Numbered from the stretch's first letter, positions 19,135-28,349 are shown. The stretch: DNA of 64,000 nt from Nonlabens tegetincola (GCF_002954355.1 NZ_MQVV01000016.1:124001-188000), one strand, 5' to 3'. Program-made: numbers and translations. The notes: generated by a model from the sequence alone, not told the origin.

Positions 19135-19980
19135 ATGAGCGTATTCATAAGTTACTCAACCAAAGACAGCAAATTCGTTAATGAATTATCAGCTGAACTT
19201 ATTAAAAACCGAATAAATATTTGGTTGGACAAATGGGAAATGCAACCAGGCGATTCTCTAATTGACAAAATCCAAGACGGACTTACAGACTCATCATTTT
19301 TATTGGTCGTTTTATCTGAAAATTCAGTTCAGAGCGAATGGTGTAAAAAAGAATTGAATTCGGGATTAATGCGTGAAATAAAGGAGAAAAAAGTTGTTGT
19401 CATTCCGATACTATTAGATGATTGTGATGTTCCTGTTTTTCTTCAAGAAAAAGTTTATGCTGACTTTAGAGATAAATTTGAAACTGGTTTTCAAGAATTA
19501 ATACGACCATTGGCAAAACTTTCGTCTGACAAAATGGGTCGACATTCTAAAAATGAAATTATTACTGATTATTCGATAAATTGGGGAATAAACGAAAGAG
19601 ATTTATTTTACACACATATCGATATTGTTAGTTGGCATCAAAAAGATCATAAAACAATATTATTACAAATAATGATAGAAGGCTCTGAAAGTGCTACCCA
19701 AAGATTCAATATGCATTTAGAAATGGGAATGAACTCATTAATGAAAGATACAATTATATCAATGTTTGCAATGAGTGAAGAATATAAATCATTAAATATT
19801 TATATTGAAAAAGATAAAACATATAATTTTCATTCTACTGTAAAAGATTTAAAAACAGATATGAAATTTGATATTAGAATTAGAGGAGTTTTAATGGGAG
19901 TGGATACTGGAAACGATATAGTTTTAAATTTTATTGACTTTATCGAAATGCTTGACCAAACAATTACAAATCGAGAATAA
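19135..19980 (+). CDS. Cassette 4: TIR-domain protein
   Basis: About 281 residues from the ATG at 19135 (a TTG three codons upstream is also open). Residues 1-125 form a TIR domain: MSVFISYSTKDSKFVNEL, INIWLDKWEMQPGDSL, SFLLVVLSENSVQSEWCKKELN with the Glu position of NADase TIRs, and VVVIPILLDDCDVP. The remaining 150 residues are an unrecognised beta-rich domain, possibly a sensor. Bacterial TIR proteins often act in antiphage defence by consuming NAD or making cyclic ADP-ribose; here this is inference from the fold. Confidence 0.8.
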   Translation: MSVFISYSTKDSKFVNELSAELIKNRINIWLDKWEMQPGDSLIDKIQDGLTDSSFLLVVLSENSVQSEWCKKELNSGLMREIKEKKVVVIPILLDDCDVPVFLQEKVYADFRDKFETGFQELIRPLAKLSSDKMGRHSKNEIITDYSINWGINERDLFYTHIDIVSWHQKDHKTILLQIMIEGSESATQRFNMHLEMGMNSLMKDTIISMFAMSEEYKSLNIYIEKDKTYNFHSTVKDLKTDMKFDIRIRGVLMGVDTGNDIVLNFIDFIEMLDQTITNRE

Positions 19981-19986
19981 AAAACG

Positions 19987-20180
19987 TTTTACAACAATGG
20001 CTATAATTAATACGGGTTTAGTGTTAAATCAAAAGGAAAGTGTACTTTTATAAGGTCGTCAAATCATTTTGATTTGACTTTTGAAAAGAAAAAATAAAAG
20101 CAAACAAAATGCTTCGCCTTAGTGCTAAATCGGAAAGCCTCAGCTTCCCTATTCCCGCACTAATCATAGCCGAAGCCGTT
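19987..20180 (+). repeat. attC4 (CTATAAT variant, 194 bp)
   Basis: Entry TTTTACAAC matches GTTGTAAAA at 19114. Outer arms AACAATGGCTATAATTA and CTAATCATAGCCGAAGCCGTT. Confidence 0.75.
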
Positions 20181-20208
20181 GTGCATCATTAAAATTCAAA
20201 CTCAAAAA

Positions 20209-20775
20209 ATGGAAGTAAAATATCATTCTGAAAAAATTTGGACAATTGATAATTTCTTGACAGAAAAAGAGTGTGAAGAATTAATCCTTATTAGTGAACA
20301 AAAAGGATACGAAGAGGCGACAGTAAGTTTAGCATCTGGAGCAAAAATGATGAAAGGAATAAGAAATAATTCTAGATTAATCCATACAGACAAAAACCTC
20401 GCTGATAAATATTGGGATAAATTAACTGGTTTTTATCCTGAAAAAATTGATGATAATAAAGCTACTGGTTTAAATGAGAGGTTTAGGTTTTATAAATATG
20501 AACCTGAACAAAGGTTTAAGAGGCATATTGACGGAAGATTTAAACGAGATGAATTTGAAGAAAGTAGAATAACATTTATGATATATTTAAATGATGATTT
20601 CAAAGGTGGTGAAACAAAATTTAATGATATTACAATAATTCCAAAAATTGGAACTGCTTTATGTTTTATTCACGAACAAAAACACGAAGGTGTATCTATT
20701 GAAAAAGGAGAAAAATATGTTTTGAGGTCAGATATTATGTATAGAAAAATAACGACTGCACAACACGGTGTATAA
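20209..20775 (+). CDS. Cassette 5: 2OG-Fe(II) oxygenase, prolyl 4-hydroxylase type
   Basis: About 188 residues from the ATG at 20209. The double-stranded beta-helix active site is visible: RFKRHIDGRF supplies the His-x-Asp iron pair, ITFMIYLNDDFKGGET follows, the distal His is in HEQKHEGV, and Arg in VLRSDIMYRK would bind 2-oxoglutarate. It probably hydroxylates a protein side chain; target unknown. The last codons overlap the attC5 entry (TGCACAAC at 20757). Confidence 0.85.
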   Translation: MEVKYHSEKIWTIDNFLTEKECEELILISEQKGYEEATVSLASGAKMMKGIRNNSRLIHTDKNLADKYWDKLTGFYPEKIDDNKATGLNERFRFYKYEPEQRFKRHIDGRFKRDEFEESRITFMIYLNDDFKGGETKFNDITIIPKIGTALCFIHEQKHEGVSIEKGEKYVLRSDIMYRKITTAQHGV

Positions 20776-20946
20776 AACATAGCTTAGAAGTACTTATCCC
20801 AAAGGTTTGTATATATTTAGAAAGTCCGCCAAATTTTTAATTTGGCTTTAAAACATAAAATTAAAACAAAATATAAAAATTTGGCTCTGTGTTAATCCGA
20901 AAAGTTAGTGTCTTTTTACACGCTACATTTCATACACTGGACCGTT
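20757..20946 (+). repeat. attC5 (190 bp)
   Basis: Entry TGCACAAC matches GTTGTGCA at 20178. Outer arms AACACGGTGTATAAAA and CATTTCATACACTGGACCGTT. Begins inside the oxygenase reading frame. Confidence 0.7.
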
Positions 20947-21279
20947 GCTGGACGATACCTACGGTCGTTCAGGCCATTTCGCTGGCGCTCAATTCTCTCC
21001 TGAACTTATAAATTAGATCCACGCGTGTCTTCCTCTCGCAAACTGCGTTTGCTCGTCGGAGACAAGTCGCTGTAATTTGCTTTTATCTAACTATATTTAT
21101 AACCTAAACAATTTAACACTAACCAGCGTTACTGGTACCGTCCACAACTTCGGTTATAGCAAATTTGTGCATTCCTCTCATGCCGCTTTCGCGAAAGCGC
21201 ACTCGTCGGATGCAAGAATGGCTACCGTACACTCTAGAATGCTGCGCATTCTGCGTGAACTCGCCATAACCTGTGCGTG
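20945..21279 (+). repeat. Noncoding mini-cassette N2, type B, 335 bp
   Basis: Begins and ends like type A but the CGTCCAGCAAC return segment is replaced by CACGCGTGTCTTCCTC and nested hairpins, and the core palindrome CGCTTTCGCGAAAGCG sits at 21184-21199. It therefore lacks its own complementary attC entry. Confidence 0.75.
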
Positions 21280-21297
21280 TTGCCCATAATTAAAAAA

Positions 21298-21966
21298 ATG
21301 AACCGATTAATAATCATACTTTTTCTTATTTTAGGTTTTTCATGTTCTGAAAAGAAAGCAAATGCTGAGTTATTAAAAGAAAACAATATATTAAAAGGTA
21401 GAATCTCTGAATTAGAACAAAATAATGCTGAATTGAATAAACAGAACTCAATTCTTAATTCATTGAAATCTGAGAATTCACAGGATAAAATAACAGAATT
21501 AAGAGATTCTAAAGTAGTAGAATTACTCGATGAGCGACTTTCAAAAGATACATTGGATTTAAAAAAATATGGAAACGAATATGTCTTCGAAAGAAATGTT
21601 GTTTTGACTAAATTAGATAATAATTTATTTGCAGAAGCTTTTGCAAATATCCGAGAACAACTAAATTCTTATGGTTATTCTGTTTTTAGCATTTGTGATG
21701 GGGAATCATTGCCTCTTGAAATGTGTAATTGTACAGATTCAATTTATATAGTTATTGAGCCAGAAGAACTTGGAGAAGAATATGAATTATATCGTATTGG
21801 CTCTTTTTATAATGTAAATTTAGTTTCGTTAAAACGCATTGAAAAAGAAAACTTTGAATATGATTTTGAATTGATATTTGAACATGGAAAATATCCAAGA
21901 AAAAAGGAAAAAATCAGTTTGAACGAAATGAAATTAAAAAATAACTATGGGCAACAATGGCTATAA
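21298..21966 (+). CDS. Cassette 6: lipoprotein with coiled coil
   Basis: 222 residues from the ATG at 21298. Lipoprotein signal MNRLIIILFLILGFSC with the lipobox Cys at 16. Residues about 20-70 form a coiled coil (LLKENNILKGRISELEQNN), then an acidic domain with PEELGEEYELYRIGSFYNV. Family not recognised; exported and membrane-anchored. Its last codons (NNYGQQWL) are encoded by the attC6 entry TATGGGCAAC, so the frame runs into the recombination site. Confidence 0.7.
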   Translation: MNRLIIILFLILGFSCSEKKANAELLKENNILKGRISELEQNNAELNKQNSILNSLKSENSQDKITELRDSKVVELLDERLSKDTLDLKKYGNEYVFERNVVLTKLDNNLFAEAFANIREQLNSYGYSVFSICDGESLPLEMCNCTDSIYIVIEPEELGEEYELYRIGSFYNVNLVSLKRIEKENFEYDFELIFEHGKYPRKKEKISLNEMKLKNNYGQQWL

Positions 21967-22075
21967 ATAATTGCTTGGTCTGTGCTTACTCGGAAAATCC
22001 TTCGGATTTTCCAGCTTGTCGTGTACTTGCAAAAGTCTGTACTAACCAACGCAACTGTTCATAGCCCAGACCGTT
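21946..22075 (+). repeat. attC6 (CTATAAA variant)
   Basis: Entry TATGGGCAAC matches GTTGCCCATA at 21279. Arms AACAATGGCTATAAATAATTGC and GCAACTGTTCATAGCCCAGACCGTT. Confidence 0.8.
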
Positions 22076-22113
22076 GGCAAACATTTGACCAAACCAAAAA
22101 CTGAAAGAAAAAA

Positions 22114-22620
22114 TTGAAAGCTGAATTTATTTACCAACCTACTTCTGGAGAATATGAAGAAAAAATTTTTGACATAAATACAGTTTGGAAAAGTCAAATT
22201 TGGAGTTGGACAAAATTCACAACAAAAGACGGAATTGAATGGATTGGAACTTTTCGTGGAGAACCAATAAAAACTGCAATAGCTGAAAAAATAAATCAAG
22301 TCGCAGTTTTGACAAGTGATGGACTTTATATTTTGGATATTGATAAAAAAGAAACTCTCTTTTTTGACCAACAAACTGACTTTAGAGAATTAGCTGAATC
22401 ACCAAGAAAAGACCAATTCATAATTGCGGATTATGACCAAATTGGAATAATTGACAAAGATTTTAAAACAAAATTTATAAATCTCGATTTCGGAATTGAC
22501 AATATTGTGTTTAAAAATTACATTGGAACGAAATTGAGAATTAATTTTGAGAAACTACCTGATTATGAAATTATAAATGGAGTTTTAAATACTGAAAACT
22601 GGAAAATTGAAACGGAATAA
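22114..22620 (+). CDS. Cassette 7: unknown protein with WD/propeller-like repeats
   Basis: 168 residues; the start is a TTG 40 bp after the junction and no in-frame ATG fits. The sequence contains short strand repeats (VAVLTSDGLYILDID, FIIADYDQIGIIDKD) like blades of a small beta-propeller. No signal peptide. Family not recognised. Confidence 0.55.
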   Translation: MKAEFIYQPTSGEYEEKIFDINTVWKSQIWSWTKFTTKDGIEWIGTFRGEPIKTAIAEKINQVAVLTSDGLYILDIDKKETLFFDQQTDFRELAESPRKDQFIIADYDQIGIIDKDFKTKFINLDFGIDNIVFKNYIGTKLRINFEKLPDYEIINGVLNTENWKIETE

Positions 22621-22626
22621 AAACGA

Positions 22627-22756
22627 TTTGCCAACAATGTATAACCGCAATTACGGCGGATTCGACTACGTCCGAATCCACTCGGAATTGCTAACGTCAT
22701 TGCTTAACCGAAAATCATTAACTTTAATCCCGTAACTGACGGTTATACTAACCGTT
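22627..22756 (+). repeat. attC7 (GTATAACCGCAATTACGG family)
   Basis: Entry TTTGCCAAC matches GTTGGCAAA at 22073. Arms AACAATGTATAACCG and GACGGTTATAC...CCGTT with inner GGATTCG/CGAATCC hairpin. Confidence 0.8.
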
Positions 22757-23009
22757 GCTGGACGATACCTACGGTCGTTCAGGCCATTTCGCTAGCGCTC
22801 AATTCTCTCCTGAACTTACCGTCCAGCAACACGCACAGCATACGCTGTAATTTGCTTTTATCTAACTATATTTATAACCTAAATAACTAAACACTAACCA
22901 GCGTTACTGGTACCGTCAACAACTACGGTTATAGCAAATTAACGCTAATGGCTACCGTACACTCTAGAATGCTACGCATTCTGCGTGAACTCGCCATAAC
23001 CTGTGCGTG
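22755..23009 (+). repeat. Noncoding mini-cassette N3, type A, 255 bp
   Basis: Same length and near-identical sequence to N1; return segment GTCCAGCAAC at 22821-22830. Confidence 0.8.
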
Positions 23010-23027
23010 TTGTACGCAAGCTGAAAA

Positions 23028-23447
23028 TCACGCTCGAATAAAATTATAAACACCTTTTCCTTCGGCTACTAATACATCCTCTTGAAATGCTTTCATTTTG
23101 GTCACCATTATTCGATTTCCCATTCTGACCAATTTTCCTTCAAAAACTAAATCATTTCCATCTGCAAATCTCAAATAATCTACTCTCAAGTCTATTGTTG
23201 ATAGTTTATCTTCTGGCGAATTGAAGTTGGCAATTCCTATAGCGCCACCAACAGAATCTAAAATTGTAGCTATAATTCCACCGTGCCAATGATTAGTACG
23301 AATGTCACCGACTAAATCTTTTCTAAATGGCACTCGTACTTTAATGAAATCCTTTTCAACAATTTCAACTTTTAATCCAAAATGTTTATGAATTGGGATT
23401 TCTTCTTCTGCCAATTTTATCAATCTTTCTTTTGTCTTTATATCCAT
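23028..23447 (-). CDS. Cassette 8: PaaI-type hotdog thioesterase
   Basis: 139 residues. Hotdog fold with THWHGGIIATILDSVGGAIGIA (catalytic region, Gly-rich helix) and the strand STIDLRVDYLRFA. PaaI-family enzymes hydrolyse acyl-CoA thioesters. Third gene of a minus-strand trio, 9 bp after the peroxiredoxin gene, inside a cassette opposite in direction to the rest of the array. Confidence 0.8.
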   Translation of the reverse strand: MDIKTKERLIKLAEEEIPIHKHFGLKVEIVEKDFIKVRVPFRKDLVGDIRTNHWHGGIIATILDSVGGAIGIANFNSPEDKLSTIDLRVDYLRFADGNDLVFEGKLVRMGNRIMVTKMKAFQEDVLVAEGKGVYNFIRA

Positions 23448-23456
23448 ATAACAGAT

Positions 23457-23975
23457 TTATAGCATTTCACCTCTTGCAGGATAGCCTGACTGAACGATAT
23501 AATCTACCGCTTTTACAAATGACGGCAAATATGGTCTTCCCCAAGGGTTACTGTTTATAGCTGAATAATAAACTTGGTTGTTATTGTCAATTAAAAATAA
23601 TCCTGGTTCACTAAACTCACTTGGTTCACCATCTTTTACACCTGCACTTAAATACAAAGCCCAATCTCTGGCTGATTTTTCAGATAAACCATAGCCCAAA
23701 GTAAGATTAGACAATTCCCACTTTTGACGAGAAAGTCTTGCTCTCTTTTCAGAATCCATACTTACTGCTACTACATTAACACCTCTTTGCTCAAATTCTG
23801 GTAGCAATTCTTGTAATTGTTGTAAATACTTTTTGCATAGTGGACAATGTAACCCACGATAAAAAACAACCAAAGTAAAATTGTCTGGATTTTGGTCTGC
23901 TAAATTCCATTGATTTCCTTCTAAGAATGGAAACTGTAAATCTGGTGCTGTATGTTTTGGTGTTGGTCTATTCAT
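23457..23975 (-). CDS. Cassette 8: peroxiredoxin-like (AhpC/TSA) protein
   Basis: 172 residues with a thioredoxin fold. TLVVFYRGLHCPLCKKYLQQL holds the redox CPxC motif; NVVAVSMDSEKRARL and PGLFLIDNNNQVYYSAI follow as in AhpC-type proteins. It probably reduces peroxides. Middle gene of the trio, 10 bp from the flavodoxin-fold gene. Confidence 0.85.
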   Translation of the reverse strand: MNRPTPKHTAPDLQFPFLEGNQWNLADQNPDNFTLVVFYRGLHCPLCKKYLQQLQELLPEFEQRGVNVVAVSMDSEKRARLSRQKWELSNLTLGYGLSEKSARDWALYLSAGVKDGEPSEFSEPGLFLIDNNNQVYYSAINSNPWGRPYLPSFVKAVDYIVQSGYPARGEML

Positions 23976-23985
23976 AATAAATACT

Positions 23986-24566
23986 TTAAAAGTTTGCTTT
24001 CAAATGATTTTCAAAACGAATAAAATCATTCTCTATTTCTGGATTTTTCATTACATCATATGCCATAAATGTTGGTAATGGTTCAAAACCAAACCATTTA
24101 AAATTAAGATGCATTGGTTTTAAAAGTTCATCTTCACTCATTCCATTAAAAAATGTTTCCTCTGGATTATTAAAAGCTTCTTTTGGTGCATTAGCCGTTA
24201 CTGACATCATATACTTTCCGTTTAACTTTCCACCCAATCCGTAATTCTTCTTCGGTGCTTCTTTACTTCTTCCATCACCATCAGACATTTCGCCCATCAT
24301 ACCCATCGAAAAAACTTCATCAATGTATTTTTTAAACGACCAACTTACACCCATCCAGTTCAATGGTGTTTGAAAAAAGACCACATCTGCCCATTTGAAT
24401 TTTTCGATTTCTTCATTGACATCATAATTGTCCTCCATTGTAGTCTTCTTGATATTGTAACCATTGCTCTTAAAGTAACTTTCTGCTTTTTCAGTTAAAG
24501 TTGCGTTTAATTTTCCTTCAGAAAATGGATATTTCTGATGACCGTTGATTATAAAAAAATTTTCAT
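23986..24566 (-). pseudogene. Cassette 8: MdaB-like NAD(P)H quinone oxidoreductase, 5' frameshift
   Basis: Uninterrupted from 24438 (MEDNYDVNEEIEKF), but the flavodoxin-fold start lies upstream: ATG at 24566 gives MKIFFIINGHQKYPFSEGKL if one T is restored to the T7 run (A7 at 24553-24559 on the plus strand). The remainder, with ADVVFFQTPLNWMGVSWSFKKYIDEVF, is characteristic of MdaB/modulator of drug activity flavoproteins that reduce quinones by two electrons. First gene of the trio, divergent from the HxlR regulator that probably controls it. Confidence 0.8.
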
Positions 24567-24595
24567 TTTAAAATTTTAATTACATTTGTATCGCA

Positions 24596-24616
24596 AAGAA
24601 ACTAATATTAGTTTAA
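24596..24616. promoter_or_regulatory. Possible HxlR operator in divergent promoter
   Basis: AAACTAATATTAGTTT (24599-24614) is a perfect 16-bp palindrome; a half-site GAAACTA follows at 24620. It lies between the divergent oxidoreductase and HxlR genes, as expected for a quinone- or aldehyde-responsive HxlR switch. Confidence 0.45.
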
Positions 24617-24670
24617 AAAGAAACTATTTAATTTTCATTTGAACAAATAGTGGTAACCAAAAAGTAACTA

Positions 24671-25057
24671 ATGGCAAGAAAATATATAGACAACCCGAAT
24701 GCTTGTTCGCTTGTGCATACAATGAACATAATTGGCAATAAATGGAAACCGATTATTTTATACTTATTATCGAATGGTTCAATGCGGTTTGGAATGTTAA
24801 ATGCACTTATTCCTACAATCTCAAAAAAGGTGCTGACTAATCAACTGAAAGAATTAGAAAACGATGGATTACTTTTAAGACAGTCTTTTGCTGAAATTCC
24901 ACCAAGAGTTGAATATTCATTGACTGAAAAAGCAGTTGGACTTTTGCCCGTTTTAAGAATGTTAAGTGATTGGGCAAATGAAGCTTATCCTGAAATGGAT
25001 TTTGAACAATGCAGAATAATAGAAAATGGAAAAGCCAGCGTACAACAACGTGTATAA
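24671..25057 (+). CDS. Cassette 8: HxlR-family transcriptional regulator
   Basis: 128 residues. Winged-helix motif MNIIGNKWKPIILYLLSNGSMRFGML and ISKKVLTNQLKELENDGLLLRQSF, with the conserved Cys near the N terminus (NACSLVHT) used for redox or electrophile sensing in HypR/QorR/YodB-like members. Divergent from the oxidoreductase-peroxiredoxin-thioesterase trio. The C terminus overlaps the attC8 entry. Confidence 0.88.
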   Translation: MARKYIDNPNACSLVHTMNIIGNKWKPIILYLLSNGSMRFGMLNALIPTISKKVLTNQLKELENDGLLLRQSFAEIPPRVEYSLTEKAVGLLPVLRMLSDWANEAYPEMDFEQCRIIENGKASVQQRV

Positions 25058-25167
25058 GCAATAGCGGTTTAAGTGCTAAACTCGAACTTTATTTCACTTA
25101 AAATAAGTACATTGTTAATCGAAAAGTAGTCGCAAAAAATCCGCTACTGCTCATACACGAGACCGTT
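25038..25167 (+). repeat. attC8 (GTGTATAAG family)
   Basis: Entry GCGTACAAC matches GTTGTACGC at 23009. Arms AACAACGTGTATAAGCAATAGCGG and CCGCTACTGCTCATACACGAGACCGTT. Confidence 0.8.
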
Positions 25168-25420
25168 GCTGGACGATACCTACGGTCGTTCAGGCCATTT
25201 CGCTAGCGCTCAATTCTCTCCTGAACTTACCGTCCAGCAACACGCACAGCATACGCTGTAATTTGCTTTTATCTAACTATATTTATAACCTAAACAACTA
25301 AACACTAACCAGCGTTACTGGTACCGTCAACAACTACGGTTATAGCAAATTAACGCTATTGGCTACCGTACACTCTAGAATGCTGCGCATTCTGCGTGAA
25401 CTCGCCATAACCTGTGCGTG
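25166..25420 (+). repeat. Noncoding mini-cassette N4, type A, 255 bp
   Basis: Identical in length and layout to N1. Confidence 0.8.
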
Positions 25421-25443
25421 TTGTGTGTCATTTAAGAAACTAA

Positions 25444-25851
25444 ATGCAAAAATCAAATTCAATATTTCTTAAAAGCCAATTGACTAAATTTCTGACTGAA
25501 ATTAGAGTTGAAAATTATTCGATTGAAAACTTTGACAGTACTGAATACATTGTCGAATTTGACCCTGAAGAAAAACAAGACCCTAAAACGAATTCTGATG
25601 ATATAATGAGACTTTGGTCTCTTCCGAACATAATCGGAAAACAAATTAAGCTGAATGAAGTGTGCGATTGGTTAGTAACTTACAAAAACGAGATTCCACT
25701 TTGGATTAAAATAAGACGGACTGACCAAAATAATGTTCTGAAATTACTGATTAGTAAAAGATTTCGGAAAATGAATATAATTGAGGAATGGCATCAACTG
25801 AATGAATACAAACCACTAATAAATGAAAAAACGCCACACAACAATGTATAA
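25444..25851 (+). CDS. Cassette 9: small unknown protein
   Basis: 135 residues, ATG 24 bp after the junction. Soluble, charged, with a beta-like core (DWLVTYKNEIPLWIKIRR) and an LLISKRFRKMNIIEEWHQL helix. Family not recognised. The final codons (PHNNV) lie within the attC9 entry CACACAAC. Confidence 0.55.
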   Translation: MQKSNSIFLKSQLTKFLTEIRVENYSIENFDSTEYIVEFDPEEKQDPKTNSDDIMRLWSLPNIIGKQIKLNEVCDWLVTYKNEIPLWIKIRRTDQNNVLKLLISKRFRKMNIIEEWHQLNEYKPLINEKTPHNNV

Positions 25852-25965
25852 CCGCAATTACGGCGGATTCGACTACGTCCGAATCCACTCGGAATTGCTA
25901 ACGTCAGTGCCAAACCGAAAAATTTGCGTACTTTAACCCGTAACTGACGGTTATACGAGACCGTT
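25832..25965 (+). repeat. attC9 (GTATAACCGCAATTACGG family)
   Basis: Entry CACACAAC matches GTTGTGTG at 25420. Near-identical to attC7. Confidence 0.8.
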
Positions 25966-26218
25966 GCTGGACGATACCTACGGTCGTTCAGGCCATTTCG
26001 CTATCGCTCAATTCTCTCCTGAACTTACCGTCCAGCAACACGCACAGCATACGCTGTAATTTGCTTTTATCTAACTATATTTATAACCTAAACATTTAAA
26101 CACTAACCAGCGTTACTGGTACCGTCAACAACTACGGTTATAGCAAATTAACGCTATTGGCTACCGTACACTCTAGAATGCTGCGCATTCTGCGTGAACT
26201 CGCCATAACCTGTGCGTG
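25964..26218 (+). repeat. Noncoding mini-cassette N5, type A, 255 bp
   Basis: Identical in length and layout to N1. Confidence 0.8.
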
Positions 26219-26229
26219 TTACCCACAAT

Positions 26230-26822
26230 ATGAGAAAACCGAATATGACACAAACTTTACTCTTCATTTTAGTAATCGGAATAGGATTATTTTATGCAAT
26301 TAAATATGGAAATAAAGCCAAAAAGATATTGCTGAATATCAACAAAAAACTGAAAAACAAACTGAACAAAATCCTTATCCTGATATGCGGAAAATGGCAT
26401 TTTCAGTTACCGCCGAACAATTGGAATTAAATGGAACTAAAGACAATGACGTTTACGGAATTATAGCGGAAATGGATATGGGCGGAGCGATTGCCACAGT
26501 TGTAACTTTTATTCCTGGAGACACAAGTTTATATTTAAGTACTGGAGCAGGATTTATTGGCGCAGGACAACACGAAGACGTTCGGAAAATTGTAAAAAGA
26601 TTTGTGGAAAATGGACAACAATATTTGGTTAAAGCAAACAAAATTGAGAAACCTGAATTGCCAAAAAGCGGAATGACAAACTTCAATTTTTTAACCGGAA
26701 ATGGAATTTATAGCATAGCTAAAAATACAAGTGAACTTGAATCTGGAAAATCGGAATTTTCAAATCTGTTCGCTGAATTGAATGAAGTAATAACACAAAT
26801 CCGACTGAAAAGCGGTGGATAA
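26230..26822 (+). pseudogene. Cassette 10: membrane-anchored unknown protein, frameshifted
   Basis: ATG at 26230 gives MRKPNMTQTLLFILVIGIGLFYAIKYG, a single N-terminal membrane helix. The frame is lost in the A5 run at 26320-26324; restoring one A continues as DIAEYQQKTEKQTEQN and joins the downstream frame (MAFSVTAEQLELNG onward) to 26822. The soluble part has MDMGGAIATVVTFIPGDTSLYLSTGAGF. Such anchored proteins are common in flavobacteria, but I cannot name the family. Confidence 0.65.
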
Positions 26823-26829
26823 AAAATAC

Positions 26830-26961
26830 TGTGGGTAACAATGGCTATAATTCATTGCGGTTGAATTCCTTATCGGAATTCAACGCAAGTTTGCTATCTT
26901 TCGGCTACGGCGGAAAGAATCCTGCGGATTTTTCCGCAACGAAATCATAGCCGAGACCGTT
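26830..26961 (+). repeat. attC10 (CTATAAT variant)
   Basis: Entry TGTGGGTAAC matches GTTACCCACA at 26218. Arms AACAATGGCTATAA and ATCATAGCCGAGACCGTT; large inner hairpins of AATTC- and TCCGC-type repeats. Confidence 0.75.
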
Positions 26962-27214
26962 GCTGGACGATACCTACGGTCGTTCAGGCCATTTCGCTAG
27001 CGCTCAATTCTCTCCTGAACTTACCGTCCAGCAACACGCACAGCATACGCTGTAATTTGCTTTTATCTAACTATATTTATAACCTAAACAACTAAACACT
27101 AACCAGCGTTACTGGTACCGTCAACAACTACGGTTATAGCAAATTAACGCTATTGGCTACCGTACACTCTAGAATGCTGCGCATTCTGCGTGAACTCGCC
27201 ATAACCTGTGCGTG
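26960..27214 (+). repeat. Noncoding mini-cassette N6, type A, 255 bp
   Basis: Identical in length and layout to N1. Confidence 0.8.
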
Positions 27215-27247
27215 TTGTACACCATTTGAGAAAACCGATAGAAAGAA

Positions 27248-27829
27248 TTGAAATTAGGAGAAATTTATAAAACAGAATTTGACGAAAGGCCATTTAGAAT
27301 AATCGGACTTGATGAATACGAAGTCTTTTATGACTGTTTGTGGTCTGAAAATAATTGGACTTTTTCAGAGAAATTTAGAGGAAAAAGTATTTTTTACAGA
27401 ATGTCAACTGACTTTTTTAAAAGTAAATCGGAATTAATTGATTTTAAAGAATTGACAGAAAAGGAACTCAAGTATTTCCGACCTGACTTACCTATGAGAT
27501 TCGGACGAACAAAAAAAATTAATTGGAACTCATTTGATACTGACGGAATTGAAAACTTAAAATCTGAATTTAGTAATCGGAAATTAAATACGAACAAAAT
27601 TGTTCTGGTTCCAATTGGAAAAAAAGGTGGTTATCAAAAAGGAGAAATTATAGAAAGTGAATCGAAATTATCGAAACTTGATATAATTTTAAAAGCAAAA
27701 GAAATTCAAGAATCACTGAATGACCAATTAAGTAACGGAATTGGATTTTACAGGTTAGGTTATGAAAAAGGATTACCAAGATATTCGATTGGCGAATATT
27801 TAGACCGAGCAGGAATAATGACAGAATAA
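27248..27829 (+). CDS. Cassette 11: unknown protein, first of two genes
   Basis: 193 residues from a TTG start. Begins KLGEIYKTEFDERPFRIIGL, reminiscent of small proteins that read a beta-barrel entry module, then FRPDLPMRFGR and a basic patch. No membrane segment. Family unknown. The next gene starts 2 bp after its stop, so the pair travels and is translated together. Confidence 0.55.
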   Translation: MKLGEIYKTEFDERPFRIIGLDEYEVFYDCLWSENNWTFSEKFRGKSIFYRMSTDFFKSKSELIDFKELTEKELKYFRPDLPMRFGRTKKINWNSFDTDGIENLKSEFSNRKLNTNKIVLVPIGKKGGYQKGEIIESESKLSKLDIILKAKEIQESLNDQLSNGIGFYRLGYEKGLPRYSIGEYLDRAGIMTE

Positions 27830-27831
27830 TT

Positions 27832-28212
27832 ATGAGTTGGGATATTGTACTTTTTAATTCAAAACAGAAAATAAAATCAGTTGCGGAATTGGATGAAAAT
27901 CAACTCGAACCGACTGATTTTGATGGGATTTTGGGCAACTCATTTGACCGAATTAAAAAAGATGGAAATCACAGAAAAATAATCGAAACTGATTTCACAA
28001 TTGACTTTATTGTTCATAATGAACCCGTGAGCAATACAATGTTAAGTTTATATGGAGAAAATGGACTTTACGAACTAATTGAATTAGCAAAAAAACATAA
28101 TTGGCAAATTTATGACTCTGGAATTGATGGAATGGTTGACTTGGAAAATCCAGAGAAAAACGGCTTTGAAAATCACAGAAAATATGTCCAACAAATATTG
28201 AAACGGAAATAA
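27832..28212 (+). CDS. Cassette 11: unknown protein, second gene
   Basis: 126 residues, ATG start. MSWDIVLFNSKQKI at the N terminus and LYGENGLYELIELAKKHNWQIYDSG resemble a widespread small family seen near toxins and in cassette arrays, but I cannot assign a name. Soluble. Two-gene cassettes such as this can hold a toxin and its partner; that is speculation here. Confidence 0.55.
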   Translation: MSWDIVLFNSKQKIKSVAELDENQLEPTDFDGILGNSFDRIKKDGNHRKIIETDFTIDFIVHNEPVSNTMLSLYGENGLYELIELAKKHNWQIYDSGIDGMVDLENPEKNGFENHRKYVQQILKRK

Positions 28213-28216
28213 AAAC

Positions 28217-28349
28217 GGTGTACAACACCGTATATAATTTATTGCTGGCTTTTTGCCTACTAACGAAAGTCCTCGCGGACTTTCTTTGTCCGTAATTATT
28301 TACTAAATTAGTTGCTTGAAACACGCAACAAACCATATACAACAACGTT
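28217..28349 (+). repeat. attC11 (CGTATATAATTTATTGCTGGC family)
   Basis: Entry GGTGTACAAC matches GTTGTACACC at 27214. Outer arms AACACCGTATATAA and CCATATACAACAACGTT with an inner GAAAGTCC/GGACTTTC hairpin. Confidence 0.75.

Noticed and set aside
21077-21289. 70-aa frame inside mini-cassette N2
   Set aside because: Lies in noncoding repeat; the ATG and frame are not conserved among copies (type A copies with TTGGCTACC lack it).
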